Shown here piece after piece: positions 28,112 through 36,653 of a stretch of DNA of 64,000 bases; position 1 is the stretch's first letter, and every line of letters starts with the position of its first letter. The notes beneath the pieces were generated by a model. It saw only the letters and a list, made by a program, of their open reading frames with translations, searched no databases and was not told the DNA's origin. This stretch comes from Carnobacterium pleistocenium FTR1 (GTDB lineage Bacteria > Bacillota > Bacilli > Lactobacillales > Carnobacteriaceae). The stretch lies in NCBI RefSeq assembly GCF_000744285.1, contig NZ_JQLQ01000002.1, forward strand, positions 2,170,001-2,234,000. Direction: 5' to 3'. Made by a program: the position numbers and the translations under genes.

Positions 28112-28159
28112 AGCGACCTCCAAATTTTAGATTTCACTCTAACATTTAGGAGTCGCTAC
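28112..28159. repeat. 48-bp dispersed repeat, copy 2
   Basis: 44 of 48 bases are identical to 26122-26169, in the same orientation. No T-run follows on either strand, so the hairpin is not kept merely as a terminator. The two copies bracket arsC and the old yellow enzyme gene. Confidence 0.8.
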
Positions 28160-28252
28160 CATGCTTATGCCCCAGCTATTTGCGTTGCAAATAATATTTC
28201 AATACTTATTCAATAACTGTTTGAAGATCATTTTTTTAACTTTTCATATTTT

Positions 28253-28699
28253 CTAAAGATTATTGTATACCATTTCCATATGTGGAATGCCATCTTCCAA
28301 ATACACCTGCGAAACCTTTACAAATCCTAAACTCGAATAGAATTTCAGCAAATACTCCTGTGCAGATATTCTAATTACTTTTTCATTCAAATTATCCTCA
28401 ATAAATGTTATTGCACGTGACATCATCTCTTTTGCAAGTCCCTTGCTACGATATTTTTTATTAGCTAATACCCTTCCTATAGATACTTCATTAAATGAAA
28501 CACCTTTCTCGAGTATCCGTAAATATACCAGAATTTCTCCATCTTCTTCTCCAAATAAATGATAGGCTTTTTTGTCTTTGCCATCACATTCTTCATAAAT
28601 ACACTGCTGTTCTATTACAAATACTTCACTTCTAATTTTTAGAATTTCATACAACTCATCGTTGCTCAATTCGTTAAATGTTTTTATTTTCCACTCCAC
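28253..28699 (-). CDS. GNAT N-acetyltransferase, ElaA-like
   Basis: The 148 residues match the ElaA group: LYEILKIRSEVFVIEQQCIYEECDGKD at the N-terminus (28 residues into the protein), VSIGRVLANKKYRSKGLAKEMM as the acetyl-CoA loop, and a C-terminus with LKFYSSLGF. Substrate unknown. It is a single gene with a GGAAGAG ribosome binding site. Confidence 0.85.
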   Translation of the reverse strand: MEWKIKTFNELSNDELYEILKIRSEVFVIEQQCIYEECDGKDKKAYHLFGEEDGEILVYLRILEKGVSFNEVSIGRVLANKKYRSKGLAKEMMSRAITFIEDNLNEKVIRISAQEYLLKFYSSLGFVKVSQVYLEDGIPHMEMVYNNL

Positions 28700-28844
28700 A
28701 GTTTCTCTTCCCCCTTTTTTACCAATAGTTTAACTGACCAATTCCTTTAAAATAATCATCCTGTGTAAAATCCTATTTTTGAAGCAAAGATTCAACTGGT
28801 ACATTATAGTCGCTCATGTGTTGTTACTGCTATTCTTTCTAGTC

Positions 28845-29156
28845 TTACTTTTCTTCCATTTTACTATAAATTTCATAAGCAAAGTAACCAAATAATAAGC
28901 CAAATGCAGAACCTAAAACGATCATATTTAGTAAAGAACTTGATAAGAACAAACTAAGAATTATGGCCACAATACAACCCATTATCATTCCAAACGGTAT
29001 TAAACTATCTAATACCATCTGAGCTTCTTTTGATTGCTTCTTCCCCAAGGTCTCTTTTTCATATTTATCTTTCATTCTAAATACTACAAAAACAGCTATA
29101 CCACACACAATTAAAAGTGGTGCTAAAGTACGTGAAATTTCTAAGACTGAATCCAT
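28845..29156 (-). CDS. Small membrane protein of unknown function
   Basis: 103 residues with three predicted membrane segments (about 8-27, 52-70 and 73-95) and a charged stretch KDKYEKETLGKKQSKEAQ between the first and second. GGAG before the ATG supports translation. I do not recognise the family. Confidence 0.6.
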   Translation of the reverse strand: MDSVLEISRTLAPLLIVCGIAVFVVFRMKDKYEKETLGKKQSKEAQMVLDSLIPFGMIMGCIVAIILSLFLSSSLLNMIVLGSAFGLLFGYFAYEIYSKMEEK

Positions 29157-29270
29157 ATTTGGAATCTCCTTCCCTCACTTTAGAACTAACCTAATAAGCA
29201 AATAAGCAATCAGAATCTTTTTTAGCTCTTATTTAGAAACGAATTTTTTAGCTATTCGAGATCTTCAATT

Positions 29271-29480
29271 TTACTTTTTCTCCGAAAATAAATTTTGCCA
29301 GGAATAGAAAAATAATAGAACACCTGTCGCCATGCTTAGATTCAGAATGCTCTCTTTAAATGCAAGAGCAAATAAAATATTTAAAATGATAATAATAATA
29401 CTGCATATAAAAATAATGAAATACAATAATGCATTTTTTTGATATTTTTTTTCACCTGTTTTTTTAATTTCAGTCTCCTG
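29271..29480 (-). pseudogene. Possible remnant of a small two-helix membrane protein
   Basis: The minus strand is open from 29480 to a TAA at 29273-29271 and reads GEKKYQKNALLYFIIFICS, then a hydrophobic run, then ESILNLSMATGVLLFFYSWQ. It has charge and hydrophobicity typical of a membrane protein but no start codon with a ribosome binding site; a stop lies just upstream. It may be a start-less remnant. The rest of 29481-29807 holds nothing I can identify. Confidence 0.3.
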
Positions 29481-29807
29481 CTTCCTATACCTTTATTATG
29501 TACCTATCTATAAATCCTCATTAATTTTCATGCTAACCTAATCTTATATGAAATAGCCTTTCATTATCAATAAAATTAGCGTTATACTAATTTTCTAGAT
29601 AGGTTCTAGAGAAATTATGAATTATTCAGGTGAAATTAAGTAGTTTCATAATAAAAGAATAAAAAAAAGCTTATAAATCTTCCCCTTTTGATCATGGTTC
29701 ATTTATAGCATTTGCAATTAATTCGTTCCTTGTTACAGTGATCAATCCCATTAAACTAGCTATCACAACTAAAATAATGAAAATATGAATTATTTATATT
29801 TTTTTTA

Positions 29808-29868
29808 TTTACAAAACAAGATTTTAAGGTTATAGTTGACTGGTCAATGATTGACGAGTCAACTATAA
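29808..29868 (+). promoter_or_regulatory. Promoter and MarR-type operator of the nitroreductase operon
   Basis: TTTACA (29808-29813) and TATAGT (29831-29836) are spaced by 17 bases. An 18-bp inverted repeat with one mismatch (29830-29847 and 29851-29868, separated by TGA) covers the -10 and start site. The following gene is a MarR regulator, the expected ligand. Confidence 0.85.
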
Positions 29869-29887
29869 CTTTAAAAGGAGGTGTAGT

Positions 29888-30307
29888 TTGAATCTTAGAG
29901 AATTTAGTAGCCTTCTTTATCAGATAAAGATTGCGAACCAGGAACTGACATCCAAATTTGAAAAAGTAACTGGGTTTAGTTTGACCAGATATGAATTAAT
30001 GATGATGCTTAAAGAAACAGGGAAATGTTCTCAAAAGGAAATACAGCATAGGTTAGGTATAGATAGCGCTGCCGTTACGAGACATTTGAAAATTCTAGAA
30101 GAAAAAGAATACGTGACTCGAGAAAGAAATAAAGAAAATAATCGAGAATTCTTCGTAGAAATTACCCAAAAAGCCAAAATGGATCTTGAAACCTGTGAGA
30201 AAGAACATGATAGACCACAAAATCCCTTATATAATGTGCTTAGTTCTACAGAAGAAAAACAATTGCAACTATTGCTTAAAAAACTAATCAAACAAGAAGA
30301 GGTTTAA
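29888..30307 (+). CDS. MarR family regulator
   Basis: The start is TTG at 29888 with AAAGGAGGTG upstream. The 139-residue protein has a winged helix (CSQKEIQHRLGIDSAAVTRHLK, wing RERNKENNREFFVEIT). It is the first gene of a three-gene operon with a nitroreductase and an ABM-domain protein. Similar MarR-nitroreductase operons respond to quinones or nitro compounds (MhqR/YodB type), which is my inference here. Confidence 0.88.
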   Translation: MNLREFSSLLYQIKIANQELTSKFEKVTGFSLTRYELMMMLKETGKCSQKEIQHRLGIDSAAVTRHLKILEEKEYVTRERNKENNREFFVEITQKAKMDLETCEKEHDRPQNPLYNVLSSTEEKQLQLLLKKLIKQEEV

Positions 30308-30309
30308 AA

Positions 30310-30939
30310 ATGACAGTAAATAATAATTTTTCAGATATCGCTTATAATAGAAAATCTATCAGAGTGTACGATGAAAGTGTCAAAATTTCTAATAAAGAAA
30401 TGCTTGAAATGATCCAGAAATCAACTATTGCACCGTCATCAGTAAATATGCAGCCTTGGCGTTTCGTAGTTGTCGAGAGTCCTGAAGAAAAACAAAAATT
30501 GAAACCTTTAATTCGTTTCAACACAAGACAAAATGATACGTCTTCAGCAATGATCCTTATATTTGGGGATATGGAATGTTATGAGTATGGAGAAGAAATT
30601 TATAATCAAGCAGTCATTGAAGGTAAAATGTCTCCTCAAGTGAGAGATGAGCAATTAGCTGCAATCATCCCTTATTACAAAAATTTAACTAGAGAAGCAA
30701 TGAATGATGTCGTGAAAATTGATTCTAGTTTAGCTGCTATGCAATTTATGCTAGTCGCACGTGCTCATGGATATGATACCAATCCTATTGGTGGATTTGA
30801 AGCTGATCAATTAGCAGAAGCATTTGGCTTGAATAAAGACCGTTATGTACCTGTCATGATTCTATCCATTGGTAAAGCATTAGAAGAAGGATATAATTCT
30901 ATTCGACTTGATGCAAAAGAATTCACTACTTTTAAATAA
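30310..30939 (+). CDS. Nitroreductase family protein
   Basis: The 209-residue flavoprotein has the FMN motif NRKSIRVYDE, APSSVNMQPWRFVV, and the C-terminal GYDTNPIGGFEADQLAEAFG and VPVMILSIGKA motifs. It resembles YodC/MhqN-like NAD(P)H nitroreductases that detoxify quinones and nitro compounds. It starts two bases after the MarR stop. Confidence 0.9.
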   Translation: MTVNNNFSDIAYNRKSIRVYDESVKISNKEMLEMIQKSTIAPSSVNMQPWRFVVVESPEEKQKLKPLIRFNTRQNDTSSAMILIFGDMECYEYGEEIYNQAVIEGKMSPQVRDEQLAAIIPYYKNLTREAMNDVVKIDSSLAAMQFMLVARAHGYDTNPIGGFEADQLAEAFGLNKDRYVPVMILSIGKALEEGYNSIRLDAKEFTTFK

Positions 30940-30956
30940 GAGAGGAAGATTATCAA

Positions 30957-31244
30957 ATGAAAGTTATTAATGCCTCATTTTTTATCAAAGAAGATCAACG
31001 TGAGAATTTTCTATCAGATACCAAAGAATTAATTTCAGAAACTAGAAAAGAAGAAGGTTGTTTAGCTTACAATCTTTACGAATCACTAGAAGAAAGAAAT
31101 GCTTTCATTATGGTAGAACTTTGGAAAGATCAAGCTGCAATTAATAATCATAATCAAAGTTCTTTACTACAAAGTTTATTTGGTAAAATAGCTAATTTCA
31201 GTACAAAAGCACCAGACTTAAAAATCTCCGAATTAAGTGAATAA
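30957..31244 (+). CDS. ABM-domain (YgiN-like) quinol monooxygenase
   Basis: 95 residues with the dimeric ferredoxin-like ABM fold: INASFFIKEDQRENFLSDTK, EEGCLAYNLYESLEERNAFIMVELWKDQAAINNHNQ. YgiN-like proteins act on quinols. GAGAGGAAG precedes the ATG, 17 bases after the nitroreductase. It ends the operon. In the following bases, 31247-31340, a short open stretch (YGYKDQKELSQKSLNGLLKT) ends at a TAG and may be a decayed coding piece. Confidence 0.88.
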   Translation: MKVINASFFIKEDQRENFLSDTKELISETRKEEGCLAYNLYESLEERNAFIMVELWKDQAAINNHNQSSLLQSLFGKIANFSTKAPDLKISELSE

Positions 31245-31414
31245 ATTATGGCTATAAAGATCAGAAAGAATTAAGTCAAAAGTCACTTAATGGATTACTC
31301 AAAACCCAAGGAGCATATAATAGATTCATTGGGTTAGGATAGCCTCTACGGTGCATTTTTATCAACAGAATCTCTTGAAGGCACAAGATTGCTATTAGTT
31401 TAAAGTATACAAAA

Positions 31415-31463
31415 ATGGATCCTATAGAAAACACTTTTTTAGTGTTCCTTCTATAGGGTCCAT
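31415..31463. terminator. Bidirectional terminator between nitroreductase operon and CPBP gene
   Basis: ATGGATCCTATAGAA with an inner AACACT pairs with AGTGTT and TTCTATAGGGTCCAT across a T6 loop, with a few unpaired bases. It separates two convergent genes. Confidence 0.75.
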
Positions 31464-31470
31464 TCTAATT

Positions 31471-32295
31471 TTATGACAATATATTTTTCCTATTATTTTT
31501 TATGGAATTCTTACGATTATATACTTTTCCTAAAATAACGGACACTATTAGTTCAAGAATAAAAACTAAAAATACTTTCCAGGTCAAATTTAATTGCAAG
31601 TATCCTGCACTACCTATATAAACTGCTAACCCAATGCATCCATTTAACCAGGCATGACTTAAAACGCAGAGCAATAGGTTCTTTGTATATTTGTAGATGG
31701 TCGTGAATGTGAAAGATAGGACTATTCCTAAAAATAGATATAATCCAAAAGGTATCGCACTTTGAGGTGACCCTTTTATCAACCATAATGGCAAATGCCA
31801 CAAACTCCATATGATTCCCACAATTAAGACCGAGGGAACATAATTAACTATCTTCTCTAATTTAGGTTGCAAATATCCACGCCAACCTAATTCCTCAAGT
31901 CCACCTCCAATTATGAAAAGTGGCAAATTTAAAAACATATATAGAATGGCTATAGGCTCCTTGATTCCAAATGCCATCCAAACCATCAAAAAACGCCAAA
32001 TTAGATATACTCCAACTATCAGCAATGCTTGCCTATCTATTTTTTTGCCAAAAATAAACTTAAAAAAAGATTTTCTGCCAAACTCTTTATTGTACTTCCG
32101 ATACATAATATAAGAGCCAAAGGCAGGTCCTAACCCACCAATTAACATCGGTATCCAAAATAACGGTTCTCCATACCAAAGAGCATCAAAATAGTTATTT
32201 CCTACAATAATCATCAACCAAGACAACCAAGTTATAGAAAAAGTATAAATAAGAAAAAGTCCGATTTGTTTTAGCGATTGACTCTCTTCTTTCAT
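31471..32295 (-). CDS. CPBP family intramembrane glutamic endopeptidase (CAAX/Abi-type)
   Basis: The 274-residue membrane protein has about seven or eight helices and the CPBP motifs EELGWRGYLQPKLE, WSLWHLPLWL and SHAWLNGCIG, whose Glu, Arg, His and Asn form the active site. Members process prenylated proteins in eukaryotes; in Firmicutes they often give bacteriocin immunity. No bacteriocin gene is adjacent. Single gene. Confidence 0.88.
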   Translation of the reverse strand: MKEESQSLKQIGLFLIYTFSITWLSWLMIIVGNNYFDALWYGEPLFWIPMLIGGLGPAFGSYIMYRKYNKEFGRKSFFKFIFGKKIDRQALLIVGVYLIWRFLMVWMAFGIKEPIAILYMFLNLPLFIIGGGLEELGWRGYLQPKLEKIVNYVPSVLIVGIIWSLWHLPLWLIKGSPQSAIPFGLYLFLGIVLSFTFTTIYKYTKNLLLCVLSHAWLNGCIGLAVYIGSAGYLQLNLTWKVFLVFILELIVSVILGKVYNRKNSIKNNRKNILS

Positions 32296-32759
32296 GTTTT
32301 ATCCCCCATAACTCTCGCCAATAAAATCATCTAAATAATCACTATCTCCAAATGAAGTATCCACAAAGAAGTAATTTTTTTCTAAATCTACTCTAATTTA
32401 CTATTCCTCCAAACTATGTACTTATTAACATGTTGTGTGCTCATTTTACCACTAATTATTAATGTCATATCATAGTGTCCAATCTTAAAGCATTTCATTT
32501 TAAGAATACTATTTTTGAGAGATCAGTTATTATAGAAGATACTATAGTCAAAACCCTTAAATTTTGACTATGATGTCCTGATTTAAGTACCTTATGAGGT
32601 AAGGGGAAATACTGATTGTTCGATAGTTATATATAGTCAATTTTTATATTTTTATAGATTGTTCTGTTTAACCTTCCGTGGGTATATATAGTTAAAATAT
32701 ACCATTGTTATACTTGTATATATTGGATATCTCATATTCTTTCTCAAAAATAAAATAAT
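32296..32759. other. Non-coding AT-rich interval
   Basis: About 460 bases lie between the CPBP gene and the helicase promoter. A hairpin is possible at about 32545-32570 (ATAGTCAAAA with TTTTGACTAT). I see no coding signal. Confidence 0.5.
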
Positions 32760-32788
32760 ATGACTCTAACTTCCATTTCTGATACAAT
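32760..32788 (+). promoter_or_regulatory. Promoter of the DEAD-box helicase gene
   Basis: ATGACT (32760-32765) and TACAAT (32783-32788) are spaced by 17 bases, leaving a leader of about 145 bases. Confidence 0.6.
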
Positions 32789-32826
32789 AAGCCAGTCACA
32801 CTATTTCTCAGAGAAACTATATACCT

Positions 32827-32893
32827 GTTCGGATCAGGTCGGTTTTTGAAAGATAGTCAGACTCTTGTATGCTAAACCAACCTAATCCGAAAC
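32827..32893 (+). ncRNA. Large leader hairpin before the helicase gene
   Basis: GTTCGGATCAGGTCGGTTT (32827-32845) pairs with AAACCAACCTAATCCGAAAC (32874-32893), with a couple of mismatches or wobbles, across a 28-base loop. It ends about 50 bases before the probable start codon. Cold-inducible RNA helicases often have long structured leaders; a thermosensor or autoregulatory role is inference. A decayed terminator would show a T-run, which is absent. Confidence 0.5.
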
Positions 32894-32941
32894 ACATTCA
32901 CAAAAATCAAATGCATGTATAACATGCCGAGGGAGAACAAC

Positions 32942-34213
32942 TTGTTATTTAATGAATTAGAATTGAACCAACACCTATTGCACGCACTGGAAGAGGCCGG
33001 TTATACGAAAGCAACGCCTATCCAAGAGGATGCCATTCCGCATCTGATGAACAACAAGGACTTATTGGGTTGTGCCCAGACTGGTACTGGTAAGACAGCT
33101 GCCTTTGCCTTACCCATTCTTCAAAATATTATGGAAGAAAAAACAGTTGGAAAAGGTGCCATCAAAGCCTTAATCCTTGCTCCTACCCGTGAACTTGCCA
33201 TACAAATCGGTGAAAGTTTCCAAATATACGCTAAATACCTTCCATTGAATATCCAAGTAATTTTTGGTGGCGTTTCCCAGAATCCTCAGACAGCCACGCT
33301 GAAACGCGGAACGGATATCCTAGTCGCGACGCCAGGCAGACTATTGGACCTTATCAGACAAGGATATGTCAAACTGAACCAGGTTGATTTCTTCGTCTTG
33401 GATGAAGCCGATATGATGTTGGATATGGGAATGCTACGTGATGTACGCCATATTATCCGCGAATTGCCTAAGAAACGTCAGAGCATGTTCTTTTCAGCAA
33501 CGATGCCGAAAGAAATCGAAAAACTTGCAGGAACCATTTTATCAAACCCGGTAAAAGTGGTGGTCAATCCGGTTTCATCAACTGTTGAAGTCATCCAACA
33601 GAGCGTTTATCACGTAGCCAAGACCGACAAAACTAACCTACTTATCCATCTTTTGAAGAATAAGCAGGTTGAGCGCTCTCTAGTCTTCTCCAGAACCAAG
33701 CATGGCGCCAACAAAATCGTCAAAAAACTTTTGCAAGCGGGTTTCTCCGCCGAAGCGATTCACGGCAACAAGTCCCAGAATGCGCGTCAGCAAGCTTTAG
33801 AAAACTTCAAGACCATGAAAACTAGCGTTCTCGTAGCGACAGATATTGCAGCCCGTGGTATCGATGTGCCTGAGCTTTCGCAAGTTATCCAATTTGACTT
33901 GCCTGAAGTTCCAGAAACCTACGTTCACCGTATCGGCCGTACAGGACGCGCAGGGCTAAGCGGAAAAGCTATCTCTTTCTGTGATGAAACAGAATCAGAC
34001 TTGTTGCGCGACATTGAAAAACTTAGTAAGAGGAAAGTTCCAGTCATAAAAGACCATCCTTATCTGTTGAAAGAAGGCACTCAAGCACCAACACAGCAGG
34101 CGAGAAAAACAGTTACCACGCGCAATAATGGAACACAATCAAAAAAGAAACAAGGTCGAAGAGGCGGTCAAAAAGCCGCACAAAGACCTCGTGTACAAAC
34201 GAAAAACACGTAA
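32942..34213 (+). CDS. DEAD-box ATP-dependent RNA helicase (RhlE/CshA type)
   Basis: The helicase has the Q motif (YTKATPIQ), motif I AQTGTGKT, PTRELA, GTDILVATPGR, the DEAD box VLDEADMM, SAT, and motif VI HRIGRTGRAG. A basic, glutamine-rich C-terminal tail (about residue 370 on) should bind RNA. It unwinds structured RNA in decay or ribosome assembly. Start: TTG at 32942 has GGGAG six bases upstream and gives the family N-terminus MLFNELEL; an in-frame ATG at 32915 lacks a ribosome binding site. GC content is a little higher than the neighbours, normal for such genes. Confidence 0.93.
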   Translation: MLFNELELNQHLLHALEEAGYTKATPIQEDAIPHLMNNKDLLGCAQTGTGKTAAFALPILQNIMEEKTVGKGAIKALILAPTRELAIQIGESFQIYAKYLPLNIQVIFGGVSQNPQTATLKRGTDILVATPGRLLDLIRQGYVKLNQVDFFVLDEADMMLDMGMLRDVRHIIRELPKKRQSMFFSATMPKEIEKLAGTILSNPVKVVVNPVSSTVEVIQQSVYHVAKTDKTNLLIHLLKNKQVERSLVFSRTKHGANKIVKKLLQAGFSAEAIHGNKSQNARQQALENFKTMKTSVLVATDIAARGIDVPELSQVIQFDLPEVPETYVHRIGRTGRAGLSGKAISFCDETESDLLRDIEKLSKRKVPVIKDHPYLLKEGTQAPTQQARKTVTTRNNGTQSKKKQGRRGGQKAAQRPRVQTKNT

Positions 34214-34303
34214 AATAACCGGTTGACAAAACCACCCTCTTTTACATCGGTAATGACTTAGGTGAAGTAGAGGAAATCATCGATTTACAATCAAAGAACA
34301 TAC

Positions 34304-34360
34304 AAATAAATACACTTTCACTACTGAATCATTTGTTCAGTAGTGAAAGTGTATTTATTT
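34304..34360. terminator. Perfect 25-bp inverted repeat after the helicase gene
   Basis: 34304-34328 and 34336-34360 are exact complements around a seven-base loop. It is AT-rich at the base (AAATAAATACAC...), so the stem itself ends in TTTATTT; a proper T-run is lacking. It may terminate the helicase transcript or be a mobile-element relic. The stretch 34230-34303 reads as YIGNDLGEVEEIIDLQSKNI in one frame and may be a coding remnant. Confidence 0.7.
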
Positions 34361-34466
34361 GAAAAAATTTCTCCTCCAGCCTCTTAATTTGTCTATAAAA
34401 TCTTAATTTTGGCGATCAAATTTTAACTGAATTAATTGTAGATCTTTTTATTCATCATTCGCATTC

Positions 34467-34673
34467 ATGATATCCGCCACAGTGAATTACCAGCAGGAGA
34501 TGCGGACAAATAAAAAGAAAGTAAATTTAATAGGTTGGGGAAACGATGCTCGTTGGGAACGTGAATTAGAACAAATGGTTCATGACGAAGGACGAGAAGA
34601 AGAAAGAAAAAAAAGAAAAAGACTAGAAAATGGACACTCTAGAATGGACACTAAAAAAAAGTGCTCTCTATAG
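34467..34673 (+). pseudogene. Small charged ORF interrupted by an IS end
   Basis: The frame contains NLIGWGNDARWERELEQMVH and a lysine/arginine/glutamate-rich tail. Its last residues (about SRMDTKKKCSL) come from the left end of the IS3-type element, so the native C-terminus is lost. The start is uncertain: the ATG at 34500 has GGAG directly abutting it and the ATG at 34467 has none. Function unknown. Confidence 0.4.
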
Positions 34674-35690
34674 AGGTCTGTTTTTGTATTCTGATATAAA
34701 GAAGAATACGGTGATAGTTGAAGAAACGTTACTTTCTTCAAGTTCATAATTTAAATCACTTGCACTTCGTGTAGGAAGGAGCAGCTAAATGTCAAAAGTA
34801 ACATTCACACCAGAACAAATTTAAGTGTTAAAAGTAAACCCATACGTTAAAAATGTATCAGAGAAAAGTATTACTTATACTGATGAATTCAAACGCCACT
34901 TTATTTCAGAATCATTGGGATTGAAAACGGCTAAGCAACTATTTATTGAAGCTGGATTTGATCCGGAAATGATTGGTGAAAGCAGGATGAAATCATTCGC
35001 GAGTAGACCACGGAAAACAGCCTTAACCCTTGAGCAACAAATTGAAAAATTACAAGCCAAAATTCTATTATTAGGAGCAGAAAATGACTTGTTAAAAAAA
35101 TCAGAATGGAGCGAAAGGAGGCCAGAAAAAAGCGAAAAGACTAGTAACATCTTTTCAAGAATCCATGAAATGAGAACCGAGGGTTCCTATACAGGAACCC
35201 TCGTAAATGCCTGTAAAGCGCTGAGTGCTTCTCGTTCAGGTTACTACAACTATCTTAAAGGTTTAGATAGTAGAAATGCACGTGATGAGGAAGATCAAGT
35301 TTGGAGAATGCAAATTGAAAAAGTTATAACTACCGTGGTTACAAGAAAGGTTCTCGAAGCATTGTAAAGCACTTCAAAAATATTCTAAATATCATCGTCA
35401 ATCGTAAGAAGATACAGCGCTTGATGAGAAAATTTAATATCCTCTGTCCTATTCGTAAAGCAAATCCTTATAGAAGAATGGCAAAAGCCACCAAAGAACA
35501 CAGCACTGTTGGGAACAAGTTAAAGCGTCAGTTTGATCAAGGAATAGCCCATAAAGTTCTATTAACAGATATCACTTATTTACCTGGAACCAAAGGGCTC
35601 ATGGGTTATTTATCAACCGTAAAAGATGGCGCAACGCTACATGAAAATGCCTTTATCCATTCAGATCAGGGGGGCCATTTCATAGATTAG
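34640..35690 (+). mobile_element. Decayed IS3-family (IS150 group) insertion sequence
   Basis: The region contains remains of both transposase frames of an IS3-type element. The left end lies near the TGGACACT at about 34643. No intact right end, terminal repeat pair or target duplication could be identified, and part of the catalytic frame is deleted, so the element is immobile. Confidence 0.75.
34789..35690 (+). pseudogene. IS3-family transposase, orfA and orfB remnants
   Basis: OrfA begins MSKVTFTPEQI at 34789 and meets a TAA after 11 codons, then continues in frame as NPYVKNVSEKSITYTDEFKRHF (22 residues in), the helix-turn-helix start, and LLGAENDLLKKSEW, the coiled-coil end. OrfB appears as IHEMRTEGSYTGTLVNACKA, then frameshifted near 35345 to NRKKIQRLMRKFNILCPIRK, NPYRRMAKATKEHS and LLTDITYLPGTKGLMGYLST. 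Then about 70 residues of the DDE core are deleted before HENAFIHSDQGGHF. Stops, frameshift and deletion make it dead. Confidence 0.8.
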
Positions 35691-35818
35691 TGGATTCTTT
35701 TTATATATGAAATCAACCAAAATTAGCAATCTATTGTGAAATTTAAAAATTATTATCATCATTGAGCTTCATTTCTATTCTACACATTCTTATGATTAAA
35801 CCATTTGTAACATATTTT

Positions 35819-35995
35819 TTACTTTCCTTTTCGTTTAATTTTTTTCATAATTTTATATTTCAAGAACCAAGAAACTGCAAATAAAGTTACCATACCAAGT
35901 AGTTGAATTTCGAATGTTGCTTTTAACCATAGTTTAGCCGTTATTAAAATGATAAATAGTAATATACCAATTAAAATTCCCGATTCTTTTTTCAT
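35819..35995 (-). CDS. 58-residue membrane protein of unknown function
   Basis: An ATG at 35995 with GGAGGG six bases upstream opens a frame of 58 codons: MKKESGILIGILLFIILITA at the N-terminus (helix 1), a short linker KLWLKATFEIQ, a second helix (LLGMVTLFAVSWFL), and the basic tail KYKIMKKIKRKGK. The two-helix layout, basic tail and good ribosome binding site argue that it is real. No relative recognised. Confidence 0.65.
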   Translation of the reverse strand: MKKESGILIGILLFIILITAKLWLKATFEIQLLGMVTLFAVSWFLKYKIMKKIKRKGK

Positions 35996-36600
35996 ACATG
36001 CCCTCCATAGTGGCTGTTATATTTTTTATCAATCTTTTATTTTTTTAGATTTATTGTTTTTATAGAACCAAAATTAATCGACTTTCAATAATATTGACTG
36101 ATTTAATTACCTCACCCTGCAAGGATATAGTACAAAATAATGTACTAAATTATTCCCATAAAAAATTCAAACATAAACGAGCAAGAAGATCTTTTAAAAA
36201 ATCTGCAAAAACAAATTTTGTAGAATACTCGCTATCTCTCATGCAGGGCAAGTCCCTAAATACTTAAGACCCTTAACAATGTAGCCCATGCTTTAAAACG
36301 TGCACAATTATCAAAAAAATAAACTGAAATTACTTTAGATAAAAAGTTGATGAAATAAACCCTATAATTTGTTTGATATTTCTTATAATCGATTTTAGGA
36401 TGCTTAAAGGAGCAATGGAAATTAATTGCATACTTCAAAAAAAAGAGGGAACTATGAGTAACCAAGTATTTTTAATAAATGCATATTTCTTAAGGATTAA
36501 AAATAATCTAGTTTATTGTACCAATCATAGGCTACATGGAAAAGGATCAAACCCAAACAATTAGGCGGATTTAGCTACAGAACTGAGAGCAAATATTTAT
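35996..36600. other. 600-bp interval without a confident gene
   Basis: Short frames occur on both strands. One at 36454-36564 (MSNQVFLINAYFLRIKNN) has AGAGGGA before its ATG and could be a 36-residue peptide, but its composition is not convincing. Near 36270-36320 one frame reads KTLNNVAHALKRAQLSKK and may be a coding relic. Nothing can be named. Confidence 0.4.
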
Positions 36601-36603
36601 GAT

Positions 36604-36640
36604 AAAAAAGAGGCTTGGGTTTTGTTTCAGCCTCTTTTTC
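36604..36640 (-). terminator. Terminator of the M20 peptidase operon
   Basis: AAAGAGGCT and AGCCTCTTT form a 9-bp stem around a 14-base loop. The minus strand continues TTTTTTATC. It lies 14 bases past the stop at 36654. Confidence 0.8.
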
Positions 36641-36653
36641 CCCTTTTATTCAA

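Noticed and set aside
34467-35690. An intact transposon carrying the small charged ORF
   Set aside because: No matching terminal repeats; the transposase is broken by stop, frameshift and deletion.
36256-36465. 69-residue minus-strand frame
   Set aside because: No ribosome binding site, unusual composition (Phe/Tyr/Lys mix) and overlap with a plus-strand frame; left as intergenic.
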